This document shows, in pieces, positions 10,007 to 19,254 of a stretch of DNA of 38,656 nucleotides. A model generated the notes under the pieces. It saw nothing but the letters and a program-made list of their open reading frames with translations, was not told the DNA's origin and did no database searches. Positions within the stretch are counted from its first letter, which is position 1, and each line of letters begins with the position of its first letter. The position numbers were made by a program, and so were the translations under genes. This stretch comes from Neocallimastix lanati (nom. inval.) (taxonomy: Eukaryota; Neocallimastigomycota; Neocallimastigomycetes; Neocallimastigales; Neocallimastigaceae): contig JACVTC010000361.1 in NCBI GenBank assembly GCA_016946835.1, positions 1-38,656 of the forward strand. The letters run 5' to 3'.

Positions 10007-10182
10007 GGTTTTGTAGATTGTAAACGCGAGTATCTCAAGGAACAAATCCTTGACAATTAGGCAAATACGCCCTAGAACTATAAAACCTTCACGCTGAAGG
10101 CAACTACACACTTCAACAGGTGATAGTTTGTTCACTCGCGCAGAAAATAAGAGGTGGGTCAGGTTCGATCCCTGATAAAACC
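10007..10182 (+). ncRNA. tRNA-like fold in E2 leader
   Basis: GGTTTTG (10007-10013) pairs with TAAAACC (10176-10182) as a 7-bp acceptor-like stem with one G-U. Directly next to its 3' strand is a T-arm: TCAGG, a 7-nt loop TTCGATC, CCTGA (10159-10175), which also matches the Pol III B-box (GGTTCGATCCC). TA follows the acceptor 5' strand as in tRNA, and CAAGG/CCTTG (10036-10051) sits where an anticodon arm would. The D-arm is poor, the anticodon loop lacks U33, and a roughly 105-nt insert (hairpin 10086-10100, stem 10025-10031/10134-10140) fills the variable region. It is not an ordinary tRNA gene. The rest of the leader around it is AT-rich with poly(A) at 9786-9826. Confidence 0.5.
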
Positions 10183-10199
10183 CTGGTCATTCTTGCGAA

Positions 10200-10405
10200 G
10201 TGACGTTAAAATATATAGTTTTTTTTATTTTTATTTTAGGCTTTTATAAATTTGTTCGCCTATTATTATTATTATTATTATTTTTGCAATAAAATAAAAA
10301 TATATATATATTTTTTTTTTTTCCTTTTATTAAAATAATAAATATTTCATTAATAAATTTTTTTTTAATAAATAATAAATTAAATTTTTCTTTAGTGTAG
10401 AACAA

Positions 10406-10450
<45 letters not shown>

Positions 10451-10491
10451 TTTTTTAACCAATAGTATTATCATAGATATAGATTTATATA

Positions 10492-10535
<44 letters not shown>

Positions 10536-11510
10536 TAATTAATGATAAATATTAAATTAATAAGCAAAAAAATTTTTTTTTTTTTGTAGTACAAATTTTT
10601 AATTTTTTTTTTAAATAAGAATAAATTTTATAAATAAATTTTTTTTTTATATTAATAATTCTAAATAATAAATTGTAATTTTTTTTTATGTTTATCAGTT
10701 TATTTTATTTTTTTTTAATATATACATGTACAATATATATATATAGAATATATAAAATTAGATTATTATTATTATTTTTCAAATAAGTGTATTATTTTTA
10801 TGATTTTATATAATTAAATTTTTTTTTTTTTCGAAATTTTTATAATTGAAATTTTTTTTTTGTGTGTTAAATTTTCTATTATTCGTTATATAATTAATTA
10901 AATTTTAATTAAAAAGAAAAATATAAATAAGCTGTCTTACAACTCTCTACGCGGGATAGTTGAACACCCACACATAATACTTTATTGTTTTGATCTTGTT
11001 GATACTGGGAAGGATACGTTATTATCTTCTTTATTACTAACAATAAGTTAGCCAAATTAAAAAGAATTTAATATTGCTACCTTCTTTTTATTAAGTTTCT
11101 TAATAATTAACAATCGACATTATCAACTTATCAATAAAGAGCTAAGGGGACTTATTGTAAGAAGGGTTAACAAGCTATATATTTGATGGTTCAACACTAT
11201 ATAGTTTGGCTTGTATTTTAACTTTTTATTTAATATTTCATTAAATGTTATAACAAAGAATTAATAGAATAATAAATATATACAAAAAAGAAATAAAAAT
11301 AAAAATAAATATACATTATTATTATTATTTAAGTATTTATACAATTTGCTTTATGTTATATTAATTATTTTAATAAAGGAAATAAATATATTAAATAAAA
11401 TTAAATAAAGAAGTTATTACTACAAATAAATTTAAAAAAAAAAGATTAAGATATACATATTTTGTGTATTAATGCTTAAGAGAATATAATAAACATTAAA
11501 ATTCATAATA
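10200..11510 (+). other. E2 leader middle: homopolymers, one structured patch
   Basis: I see no gene. Bases 10200-10920 are runs of A and T (A runs at 10412-10446 and about 10497-10530). A less AT-rich patch at about 10930-11215 has perfect arms: 11040-11047/11151-11158 (ACAATAAG/CTTATTGT), 11080-11086/11159-11165 (CCTTCTT/AAGAAGG), 11050-11056/11205-11211 (AGCCAAA/TTTGGCT) and hairpin 11175-11181/11198-11204. Several of these cross, so they cannot all form as simple hairpins. Confidence 0.4.
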
Positions 11511-11516
11511 AAAAGC

Positions 11517-11687
11517 TTCAGATTTTCAAATTGCGTTTTTGAGTCTGAATTTATTTTTTTTTTAGTTTCAGATTTTCGAAGGGTGTTTTCGAGTCTGAAT
11601 TAATTTATCAGATTTTCAGAGAGAGATTCTGAGTCTGAATTATTATTGGAATAAAGAATTGGATTGTCAGAGGGTTTTCTGAGTCCA
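11517..11687 (+). repeat. E2 leader array of four covarying hairpins
   Basis: Four units at 11517-11549, 11567-11599, 11608-11639 and 11660-11687. The first three have outer arms (T)TCAGA/TCTGA(A), and the inner pairs vary together: CAAA/TTTG, CGAA/TTCG, CAGA/TCTG. The fourth uses TGGA/TCCA outside and TCAGA/TCTGA inside. The array ends about 120 nt before gag, the same relative place as the E1 array, but the sequence differs. Confidence 0.75.
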
Positions 11688-11810
11688 TAATTATATTATT
11701 ATAAAACAAAGATAAATTTATTTTTTTTTTTTTGTTATTAAATATATTTTTAAAGTAAACATATTTTTAAATTGGATATCATAGCATTAATACCATTTTT
11801 AAATTTTCAA

Positions 11811-12704
11811 ATGGCTGAAAATAAAATCAATTTTAAAGAATTAAAAAAGGAATTAAAAGATATCGAGAAAATTTCAAAGGAAAATCTCGATATCAAATCT
11901 TGGGAATCAGAAATCCGATTATGGATAAAACTTGAGGAAGTTACTGATCCCAAAAAGATTTTTACCGCCTGCTTACTCACGTCTACTGGAGAGCCTCGCG
12001 AAGTTATCCAGGATTTAATTGAAAGTTACAGTACCGATTCTGAATCAGAAAGTGAGGACGAAGAAGAAGAAGAATCTGATTCAGAAGAAAAGAAAAAAGA
12101 TGAATATCCTTCCTTAAAGGAAATTGTAGAAGCAATAGAAACTTTTTATGGTCTTAAAGAAGACCAGAATATGTTACTTCGTGAGCTCCGTGCTTTAAGA
12201 ATTAAAAGAAATGAGCGAGTAAAAGACTTTAATACTCGTTTCCGATCCATATATTTGAAATTAGATAAGAAAAGAAAGAAGCGAGTCAGTGTTCTCGATT
12301 ATATTGATGCTCTTAGGAACAATGAAGAAGCTTGGAAAAAGGTCTCCCTTAAGGATGACATTTCTTTAAATCGGGCGTTTGACATTGCCGAAAAAGTTGA
12401 TAGAGTAATGAATTTGAGACCCTCAAAAGAGTACTCAACTGAAATTGTCAACCCAAGAATAAATATCAGGAATAATTATCAAAACAACAGAAAGGTAGTA
12501 AGAGAGAATTATGAAGTTAGAAGCCCAAAAAGAAATAAAGATTACGAATTGGAGGACTTAACAAAAAAAATGAAAAATCTTACCATTAAAGCCTGTTTTT
12601 ATTGTAGCGATCCAGGACATTTGCAGTATAATTGTCCTAAGTTAAATGCAATTATTCAAGAAAATAAGAAACGGTTATATAGTGGAAAATCTTTAAACCA
12701 CTAA
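11811..12704 (+). CDS. gag: E2 Gag polyprotein (297 aa)
   Basis: Structural protein expected to assemble the cytoplasmic virus-like particle and package element RNA. I start at the ATG at 11811 (MAENKINFKELKK); the open frame extends 13 codons upstream but from a TTG. Residues 1-65 and 100-200 look like a capsid-type helical region (IKSWESEIRLWIK, then RELRALRIKRNERVKDFN). They are separated by a very acidic Ser/Asp/Glu stretch at 74-97. A basic linker follows, then one zinc knuckle, C262-C265-H270-C275 (CFYCSDPGHLQYNC). The gene ends SLNH after the slippery site. Pol lies in the -1 frame and overlaps its last codons. Intact. Confidence 0.93.
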   Translation: MAENKINFKELKKELKDIEKISKENLDIKSWESEIRLWIKLEEVTDPKKIFTACLLTSTGEPREVIQDLIESYSTDSESESEDEEEEESDSEEKKKDEYPSLKEIVEAIETFYGLKEDQNMLLRELRALRIKRNERVKDFNTRFRSIYLKLDKKRKKRVSVLDYIDALRNNEEAWKKVSLKDDISLNRAFDIAEKVDRVMNLRPSKEYSTEIVNPRINIRNNYQNNRKVVRENYEVRSPKRNKDYELEDLTKKMKNLTIKACFYCSDPGHLQYNCPKLNAIIQENKKRLYSGKSLNH

Positions 12705-12744
12705 AAGGGAGAGGAAGCACTCCCTATAAAAATAAAATAGCTTC
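12692..12744 (+). promoter_or_regulatory. E2 -1 frameshift signal with pseudoknot
   Basis: T-TTA-AAC (12692-12698) is in gag phase, followed by CAC TAA. After an 8-nt spacer comes stem 1, GGGAG 12707-12711 with CTCCC 12720-12724, loop AGGAAGCA. Loop bases GAAGC (12714-12718) pair with GCTTC (12740-12744) across 15 nt. The -1 frame is open from 12683 through pol. A longer alternative partner for the whole loop, TGCTTCCT, occurs at 12805-12812. Confidence 0.85.
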
Positions 12745-15700
12745 ATTACAATACAAATCCATTCCTAGTAGTACAAATGATTATAATAAGGAAGAAAAAG
12801 AAGATGCTTCCTATACTAATGAAACTCACAAAGAATCCGATAATGAGAATGATGTAGAATTTATAGTTAGTGCGACAAAAAGGAAGTTGACGACTAACGA
12901 TGAAACTAGTGAAAATAATGAAAAGAGACAACGTAAAAGTCTCAAAGATAATCCTACCCCTATAACAACTCCTGCAATAAGAAAGATAAAAGAGAAGGAA
13001 ATAGAAAATAGAATAATTGTTAAAAATAAAAATCAACTACATCCTTCGATAATGGCGCAGCATAATATAAATATTGAGAAAGCCAAAGAAAAACAAATTC
13101 GGAATAAAGAAAGAGCTAACTTTGGAAATAACAAGGGAAAAAGGAAGGAAAGGGAGGATAATATTACTATAAGAGAAAAGCAAAGTCTGGATTCTTCAAA
13201 ACAAAGAAATAGCATCAGTACTACTAGTGATAAAATGCATCAACGATTAAATAAATTAATTGATAATGAAAACGATAAAATTATTAAAACAAAACAAATC
13301 AATGAAATGGAAGTTATTGAAGTTCCTGAAAAGCTTAATGACGAAGGTCATGAGAATATTACATTACAGAAGCTCATAGATTTTCAAGAGCCTAAAGAAA
13401 AAGCAACAATTAGTAGAACGCTTAGGAACATCAAGATGTGTAAGGATCAGGAAGAATATAATGTTTTACAAGATTTGAATGAAACCAAGTGTAATATTAG
13501 TTTCGGTCAGCTCCTCAATGTTTCTCCAAAAGTCAGAAGTCAAGTAAGTCAAGGATTAAAATTAGAAAAACCTGAAAAGAAAATAATAGGTGCATTAAAC
13601 AATACTATTGCTGCTGCTACCTTGGTAAATAATATTGATCACTCTTATATTAGCAAAAGTAAGGAAACCTCAGAAGAAGATATTGCCATGGTTGATGTAA
13701 CAGTAGATGAAATTCCTGGTAAAGCACTAATTGATTCTTGTAGCAATCTCAATGTTATCACAAAAAAATTTTATGAGAAATTACCTGGAAATTATGAAGA
13801 AGTAGGTATTAGTCGTGGAAGGATACGTTTAGCGACTAAGAATGATGAGTATTCAGAGGGAATCATTGTACGAATACCTGTTAAGATTAATGATTATAAA
13901 ATGATAGTAGATTTTCGTATAATTGATGATGATGACCCATTTTATGATTTGTTGATTAATTTTCAAACTCAAGTAGAACACAATCTTTTTATCCATCCTA
14001 TAAGATATAGTTTATGTCAATTTAATTCTCAAGGACTAATCGACGTTATAGCTCCTATTAATAATAATTTCCAAGAAGAAGAAAAATTAGTATGTATAGT
14101 AAGGAAAATACTTGAAGATGAAGACACAACTAATGAATTAAAGAAACTTGAAGGTCTATCCCCGCAAGAGTATATCCATGATGAAAAATTTTTAGCAAGT
14201 CTTTGTAAAGATTATAAAGATGTAATAGTAAAATTACTTGAAGAAAACTTGGACATTATAGCGACATCTTCTGAAGAATTAACCCCGTCAGACTTAGCAC
14301 CTCATAAGATTAACTTGAAAGCGAACGCAAAACCTGTTAAACAAAGATGTTACAGGGTAACCAAATTTAAATCGGATATTATTAAAGAAGAACTAATTAA
14401 ACTTATTAAGAAAAAGCTAGTTGTACCATCTTATTCAGAATGGTCTTCACCTGTTGTTGTGGTCCCAAAGGCTAATGGAAAATGGAGATTGTGTGTGGAC
14501 TACCGCAAGGTGAATGATCTAACCGAAAAAGACTCTTATGCCCTTCCATATATTGACGAGATATTTGACAGTTTAGATGGTGCCAAAATCTTTACTACTA
14601 TGGATCTATACTCAGGTTACCATCAAATCCTAATGGACGAAGAAAGTGTTGAAATAACCAGTTTTACAACCAAATTTGGCAACTACCAATTCAAAGTTAT
14701 GCCTTTCGGATTAACTGGAGCTCCGGCTACCTTCCAACGGGAAATGAATAGAATTTTATTTCCTTTAATCGGAAAATATGTTTTCAACTTTATTGATGAT
14801 ATACTTATATATTCAAAAACTGTCGAAGAACATATCCAACACATAAAGCAGGTATTAGCAATCTTCAAGGAACATAAATTAAAAATTAATATTGAAAAAT
14901 GTCACTTTATGCAAACGGAAGTTGAAGTTCTTGGTCACAAGATTTCTACTAAGGGTCTTAGTCCTCAAAATAGTAAAATTGAAGCAATTAAAGCCTGGAA
15001 AGAACCCACGAATATACATGAGTTAAGATCATTCTTAGGTGCTGTAGGATATTATAGGAACTTTATAAATGAATATGCTCAAACCTCAGCTCCTCTTTGT
15101 AAGCTATTAAGAAAAGGCGTAAAATATAAATGGAATAATGAACAAAAACAAAGTTTTACCAAATTAAAAGAAAAATTAATTAATGCTCCTATTTTAAAAT
15201 ATCCTGATTTTTCCAAAGAATTCATTATTCGAACAGATGCATCATATGAAGGTATTGGTGGAGTTTTATTGCAGAAAGACGAATCGGAAATAGAACACCC
15301 GATTCATTTCATTAGCCGTAGCTTAACCAAAGCAGAAAAGAATTATGGAATAACCGATTTGGAAGGAACGGCTTTATATTATTGTATTACTAAATTAAAA
15401 CCTTATATTATGGGAAGCCCCTTTAGAACCATAGTTTTTACAGATCACAAACCTCTACTAGGTTTATTTAATAATAAGGAACCGAATAATGCACGACAAA
15501 CAAGATGGTGTTTGACTGCAAGTATGCTAAAAGTGGATATTCGCTATGAGCAAGGTAAAAAGAATGTAGTAGCCGACGCTTTATCTAGAATGAAGAACGA
15601 TAAAGAACAAAAGGTATTAGCTATAAAAACGAATAAAGATGATGAAAATGATTCACTTTCTAAAGTAATTAAAGAATTTATTGAAGAAAAATTTACAAAG

Positions 15701-16810
15701 ATTGATGGTATAGATTATTTTATAGATGGAAATAATTATAGAAAACTTGTTACCGAAACAAATGAAAAACTAAAATTAATTCTCGAAGCACATCATGTTG
15801 GCCATGAAGGTTATTATAAAACATATCAAAGACTTAGAAAAAGTTACTACTGGAATGATATGGTCAACGATATAAAACGGATAATTTCAAAATGCGAAAA
15901 ATGTCAGTTAAATCGCCCTCAGCCATATCCAGAACCAACCGAAAACATTCCAACAGAAGTTGAAGGCCCTTTTACTCATCTTGGACTTGATATTATTGGT
16001 CCCTTAATAAAAACTGGTAATAAAAACCAATATATCATTGTTGCGGTGGATTATTTCACAAAGTGGGTGGAGGCTGAACCTACTGAAAATATTACATCTA
16101 AGGACATCATTAAGTTTTTAATAAATGTTTTCGCTAGACATGGAGTTCCTCAAGTCATTACAACGGATAATGGCGTTCAATTCACATCGGATATGACTAA
16201 AATATTCCTGGACTTATATGATGTTTACGTAAAATTTACCACTACCTATCACCCAGAAAGTAATGGATTGGTTGAAAATAGGAATAAAGAAATTGGTAAA
16301 TTATTGAGATTACTTGGTGAAGAAAATAAAGACTGGGATGAGGTATTACCTTCAGCCTTGTGGGCCCTTAGAACTACAAAGAATTCTGTAACCAAACATT
16401 CTAGCTTCGAATTAGTTTATGGTCGTGAGGATCAACAGCCTTTCGACATTGCTGCTAGACCTACACAAGGAGTGAATAAATCTTCAGATGAAATTCTTTT
16501 AGAAAAATTTATCTCACATTATAGGTGGACCATGGAAGCAGCTGAAAATGTAAAGAACGCAAGTAAATATTGGGCCAATCGAAGGGAAGAAAAAAATAGC
16601 ATGAAAAATTCCAAAAACATAAGAATCGGTGATTTAGTTCTTGTTCGAAATTTTAGTCGTTCTAAATTAGAACCTTATTTTGTCGGTCCTTTAAAAGTAA
16701 TAAAAAAACAATTTAATACCGTAACACTTGCGGACCCAAATACTATGATTCAAATGAATCGTAATGTTCATTTGAAAAATATAGTAAAGTATAACTCAGC
16801 TATAGATTAG
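12698..16810 (+). CDS. pol: E2 Pol (as Gag-Pol): PR, RT, RNase H, integrase
   Basis: Made as a -1 frameshift extension of Gag; 1370 codons follow the shift point. There is no in-frame ATG near the start, which supports frameshifting. Catalytic codons by position: protease Asp 13733 in ALIDSCSN (Cys replaces the usual Gly); RT FIDD at 14789-14800 (catalytic Asp pair 14795-14800), Phe for the usual Tyr; RNase H Asp 15236, Glu 15362, Asp 15443, Asp 15575; integrase HHCC finger (about 15790-15905) and catalytic Asp 15989, Asp 16166, Glu 16274, with 35 residues between the last two (DD35E). The C-terminal PYFVGPLKVI matches a GPY/F module. No chromodomain. The region before the protease is Lys/Glu-rich with KSLKDNP. 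Uninterrupted, so probably functional except for the open question of the protease. Confidence 0.95.
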   Translation, partial: PLKGRGSTPYKNKIASLQYKSIPSSTNDYNKEEKEDASYTNETHKESDNENDVEFIVSATKRKLTTNDETSENNEKRQRKSLKDNPTPITTPAIRKIKEKEIENRIIVKNKNQLHPSIMAQHNINIEKAKEKQIRNKERANFGNNKGKRKEREDNITIREKQSLDSSKQRNSISTTSDKMHQRLNKLIDNENDKIIKTKQINEMEVIEVPEKLNDEGHENITLQKLIDFQEPKEKATISRTLRNIKMCKDQEEYNVLQDLNETKCNISFGQLLNVSPKVRSQVSQGLKLEKPEKKIIGALNNTIAAATLVNNIDHSYISKSKETSEEDIAMVDVTVDEIPGKALIDSCSNLNVITKKFYEKLPGNYEEVGISRGRIRLATKNDEYSEGIIVRIPVKINDYKMIVDFRIIDDDDPFYDLLINFQTQVEHNLFIHPIRYSLCQFNSQGLIDVIAPINNNFQEEEKLVCIVRKILEDEDTTNELKKLEGLSPQEYIHDEKFLASLCKDYKDVIVKLLEENLDIIATSSEELTPSDLAPHKINLKANAKPVKQRCYRVTKFKSDIIKEELIKLIKKKLVVPSYSEWSSPVVVVPKANGKWRLCVDYRKVNDLTEKDSYALPYIDEIFDSLDGAKIFTTMDLYSGYHQILMDEESVEITSFTTKFGNYQFKVMPFGLTGAPATFQREMNRILFPLIGKYVFNFIDDILIYSKTVEEHIQHIKQVLAIFKEHKLKINIEKCHFMQTEVEVLGHKISTKGLSPQNSKIEAIKAWKEPTNIHELRSFLGAVGYYRNFINEYAQTSAPLCKLLRKGVKYKWNNEQKQSFTKLKEKLINAPILKYPDFSKEFIIRTDASYEGIGGVLLQKDESEIEHPIHFISRSLTKAEKNYGITDLEGTALYYCITKLKPYIMGSPFRTIVFTDHKPLLGLFNNKEPNNARQTRWCLTASMLKVDIRYEQGKKNVVADALSRMKNDKEQKVLAIKTNKDDENDSLSKVIKEFIEEKFTKIDGIDYFIDGNNYRKLVTETNEKLKLILEAHHVGHEGYYKTYQRLRKSYYWNDMVNDIKRIISKCEKCQLNRPQPYPEPTENIPTEVEGPFTHLGLDIIGPLIKTGNKNQYIIVAVDYFTKWVEAEPTENITSKDIIKFLINVFARHGVPQVITTDNGVQFTSDMTKIFLDLYDVYVKFTTTYHPESNGLVENRNKEIGKLLRLLGEENKDWDEVLPSALWALRTTKNSVTKHSSFELVYGREDQQPFDIAARPTQGVNKSSDEILLEKFISHYRWTMEAAENVKNASKYWANRREEKNSMKNSKNIRIGDLVLVRNFSRSKLEPYFVGPLKVIKKQFNTVTLADPNTMIQMNRNVHLKNIVKYNSAID

Positions 16811-16821
16811 CTTGAGTCTTA

Positions 16822-16833
16822 GTGGGGGCATCT
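16822..16833 (+). promoter_or_regulatory. E2 polypurine tract
   Basis: GTGGGGGCATCT abuts the 3' LTR TG and lies 11 bases after the pol stop. The same string precedes the E3 3' LTR. Confidence 0.78.
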
Positions 16834-17674
16834 TGGTAAAGAACGAACATATAATGGATTATTAATTAGAATTTCAACTTACTTTAGAATCCATTATATT
16901 ATTCTTTACTTAATATTACTTTACTATATTTTCTATACTAAAATATTTTCTAAATATATTTATTTTTTTTATATTTTTATTAAAAGTTTCTAAAATATTA
17001 TCAATAATTTTATATTTTTATTATTAATATCAATATCTATAATTTAACCTTAAATTTTATTATTTTATTAAAGTGTTTATTATCAATATTAATATTTTAT
17101 TTTTATTTTCAAATATATTATTATATTATTATTATATTGTATCAATATTAAACTTGTATTCTTTTTAGTATTTTATTTTATTTTTAAATTGATTATTTTA
17201 TATTTTTATTCCCCACAAATAAAATCAAATCTTAATTGATTAATAATAAATATTAAATATATTATAGTTTTTAAATTTATTTTATATAAAATATAAGAAT
17301 ATTATATTAACATTCTTGATTAAAATAACTTTATTTTTCTGTAAAATCTTTTTAAATTTTGTTTGTTACTTTTCGTATATATTAAATAATTTAGTTTTAG
17401 TATATGAAAAATAATATAAAATTATGTAAACAAAATTTATTAAAATAAAAATACTTATGAATTAGTTAATTTAAATTAATATAAAATTTTAAGTAATTAG
17501 TAATAGTAAATATTTTTTTTTAAATATGATAATAAAATGTAGAAAGGCTTTACATATTTATTTTTTTTCAAAAAGTATAAATAAGTGAAGTTTTTCAATA
17601 ATTAAAATGTAGACAGAAAAAAATATTAAAAATAAATAATTAAATAAAATTCTAATAAAACCCGAACCATAACA
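16834..17674 (+). repeat. E2 3' LTR (841 bp)
   Basis: Direct copy of 8633-9472; the only difference I found is one extra A near 17620. Bounded by TGGTAAAG and CATAACA. TATA box at 17576-17583. Confidence 0.95.
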
Positions 17675-17678
17675 ATTG
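17675..17678 (+). repeat. ATTG junction, E2 / E3
   Basis: The four bases between the CA of E2 and the TG of E3 serve both as E2's right and E3's left target duplication. Confidence 0.88.
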
Positions 17679-18297
17679 TGATGCATGTCCAGTAAAAATA
17701 ATAGAAAATAATAGAAAAATTATTTAGAAAAATTATTAATATAAATATTTATTAAAAATTAATTTTATATAATGAATCTTAAAATATATTATTAATATAT
17801 TATTAAAGATAATTTATTATTATTAATTATTAAAATATTAAATTAAATAATAATATTAAAAATATTAAAAGAATTGTTGATAATATAGTAAAATTAGTTA
17901 TATTAATTATAACGGAGATTGAATGTTTAATTAAATTGATGTTAATATTAAAATAATTTTTAAATAATGTTAAACAAGATGAATTAATAGTTATAAGTAA
18001 AAAGTTATGAATATTTATATTTATTAATTAATTTTAGTGTTTCGATAAATAAAATTTATAAAATTAGTAAAAATATAATTATGAAAATAATTTATAAATA
18101 AATATTTTCTTTTTTTTTAAGGAATAATAATAAAACATGTATTTTTTTTTTTTTATGATAAAATATAATAAATAAAATAATAAAAGATAAATAAATAAAA
18201 AGTAAATATAATTATTGTAATATAATATTCTTGGAGTAATTCCCTTTTGCACAAACGCCCAACTAACATATACGGTATTTAATAAAATATCGTATCA
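17679..18297 (+). repeat. E3 5' LTR (619 bp)
   Basis: Starts TGATGCATGTCC and ends ATATCGTATCA; repeated at 26242-26860. The tail ATACGGTATT pairs with AATATCGTAT at the very end, and AATATTCTTGG at 18224-18234 pairs into the leader. No clear TATAAA; the best candidate is TATAATAAA near 18166. Confidence 0.95.
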
Positions 18298-18336
18298 AAA
18301 ATGGTGGAGAATCCGGGCGTGCAAACCAAGAATATT
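18224..18336 (+). other. E3 U5-leader stem enclosing the primer site
   Basis: LTR bases pair with leader bases on either side of the primer site: AATATTCTTGG 18224-18234 with CCAAGAATATT 18326-18336 (11 bp), TTGCA 18247-18251 with TGCAA 18320-18324, CGCCC 18256-18260 with GGGCG 18315-18319. This resembles retroviral U5-leader pairing known to control initiation of reverse transcription; the function here is inferred. Confidence 0.75.
18302..18318 (+). promoter_or_regulatory. E3 tRNA primer-binding site
   Basis: TGGTGGAGAATCCGGGC begins four bases after the LTR. It shares TGGTGGAGA with E1, E2 and E4, then differs. Its 3' half is inside the U5-leader stem. Confidence 0.7.
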
Positions 18337-18447
18337 ATGAAATTTATATTTATATTGATATTTACTTTTTAAAAAATAAAGACAATTAAATAATTAATAT
18401 TAAATTAAAATTAAATAATTAATTTTTTTATAATAGTAATATATAAA

Positions 18448-18492
<45 letters not shown>

Positions 18493-18523
18493 ACCTAAAA
18501 TTATTATGATTATTATTAAATAA

Positions 18524-18679
18524 TAATTAAAGGTAACTGGGAGTTCGAACCAGAATAAAAACGAATAAGTCTTTAATTATTATTATTAGTATAGTTAATT
18601 TTTTTTATTATCATCTTTATTAGTAATTAAAGACAACTGGGAATTCGGACCAGTATAAAAACGAATAAACCTTTAATTA
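18524..18679 (+). repeat. E3 leader: two 56-nt stem-loops 100 nt apart
   Basis: Units 18524-18579 and 18624-18679 each open with TAATTAAAG, close with CTTTAATTA, and hold an inner CTGG/CCAG hairpin around GAGTTCGAA or GAATTCGGA, followed by a shared ATAAAAACGAATAA. The differences lie next to the stems and in the loop. This fits the pattern of repeated leader hairpins in E1 and E2. Confidence 0.72.
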
Positions 18680-19121
18680 AGAAATGATATTATAATAAAA
18701 AGTAGTAATAGTTTAGTATAAAAATTAATATTAAATAATATTTTATTAATAGTATATGTGATAATATTTAGAAAAAAAAAAAAAAATAATAGATAATATT
18801 TTAATAATAATAATAAATAATATTTTAGTAATGGTGAATTAAGTAATAATTAATAATAATAAATGATATTTTAGTAATAGTGAATTAAGTAATAATTAAT
18901 AATAATAAATAATATTTTAGTAATAGTAATATTTTAGTAATAGTGTATAAAATAAGAATTAATAATAATAATAATAATAATTAAATGATATTTTAGTAAT
19001 AGTGAATTAAGTAATAATTAATAATAATAAATAATATTTTAGTAATAGTGAATTAATAATTAATAATAATAAATAATATTTTAATAATAGTAATATTTTA
19101 GTAATAGTATATAAAATAAGA

Positions 19122-19168
<47 letters not shown>

Positions 19169-19254
19169 TAATAATAACAATAATAAAAATAACATTATTA
19201 TACTCGTAAAAGTATATAAGAATATAATTTCAAATTAAAATAATAATTAGATAA
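18680..19254 (+). repeat. E3 leader minisatellite and ATT tract (no gene)
   Basis: Bases 18820-19120 are imperfect direct repeats built from ATATTTTAGTAATAGT, GAATTAAGTAATAATTA and ATAATAATAAA. They end in an (AAT)n run at about 19125-19190 that reaches to 60 bases before gag. I see no coding potential; the open frame on the other strand is only the repeat. Confidence 0.8.

Larger units (their letters stand above)
8633..17674 (+). mobile_element. E2: intact Ty3/gypsy retrotransposon (9.0 kb)
   Basis: Complete element: LTRs of 840 and 841 bp that differ by one A in an A run as far as I could align by eye, primer site, 2.3-kb leader, open gag, -1 frameshift signal, uninterrupted pol, polypurine tract and ATTG on both sides. 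It is the only copy here whose two reading frames are both unbroken, so it is recent and possibly able to move itself and the related E1-type RNA. Confidence 0.95.

Noticed and set aside
10007-10182. Genuine tRNA or tmRNA gene
   Set aside because: No proper D-arm, no U33, a long insert, and location within an element leader; kept only as a tRNA-like fold.
10244-10474. Minus-strand 76-codon frame, and similar ones at 19007-19195, 20122-20394 and 27983-28264
   Set aside because: They translate homopolymer or simple repeats into Phe, Leu, Ile or Asn runs; low-complexity artefacts.
16600-16810. Chromodomain at the integrase C-terminus explaining targeting
   Set aside because: After the GPY/F-like module only about 30-40 residues remain in each element and none resemble a chromodomain.
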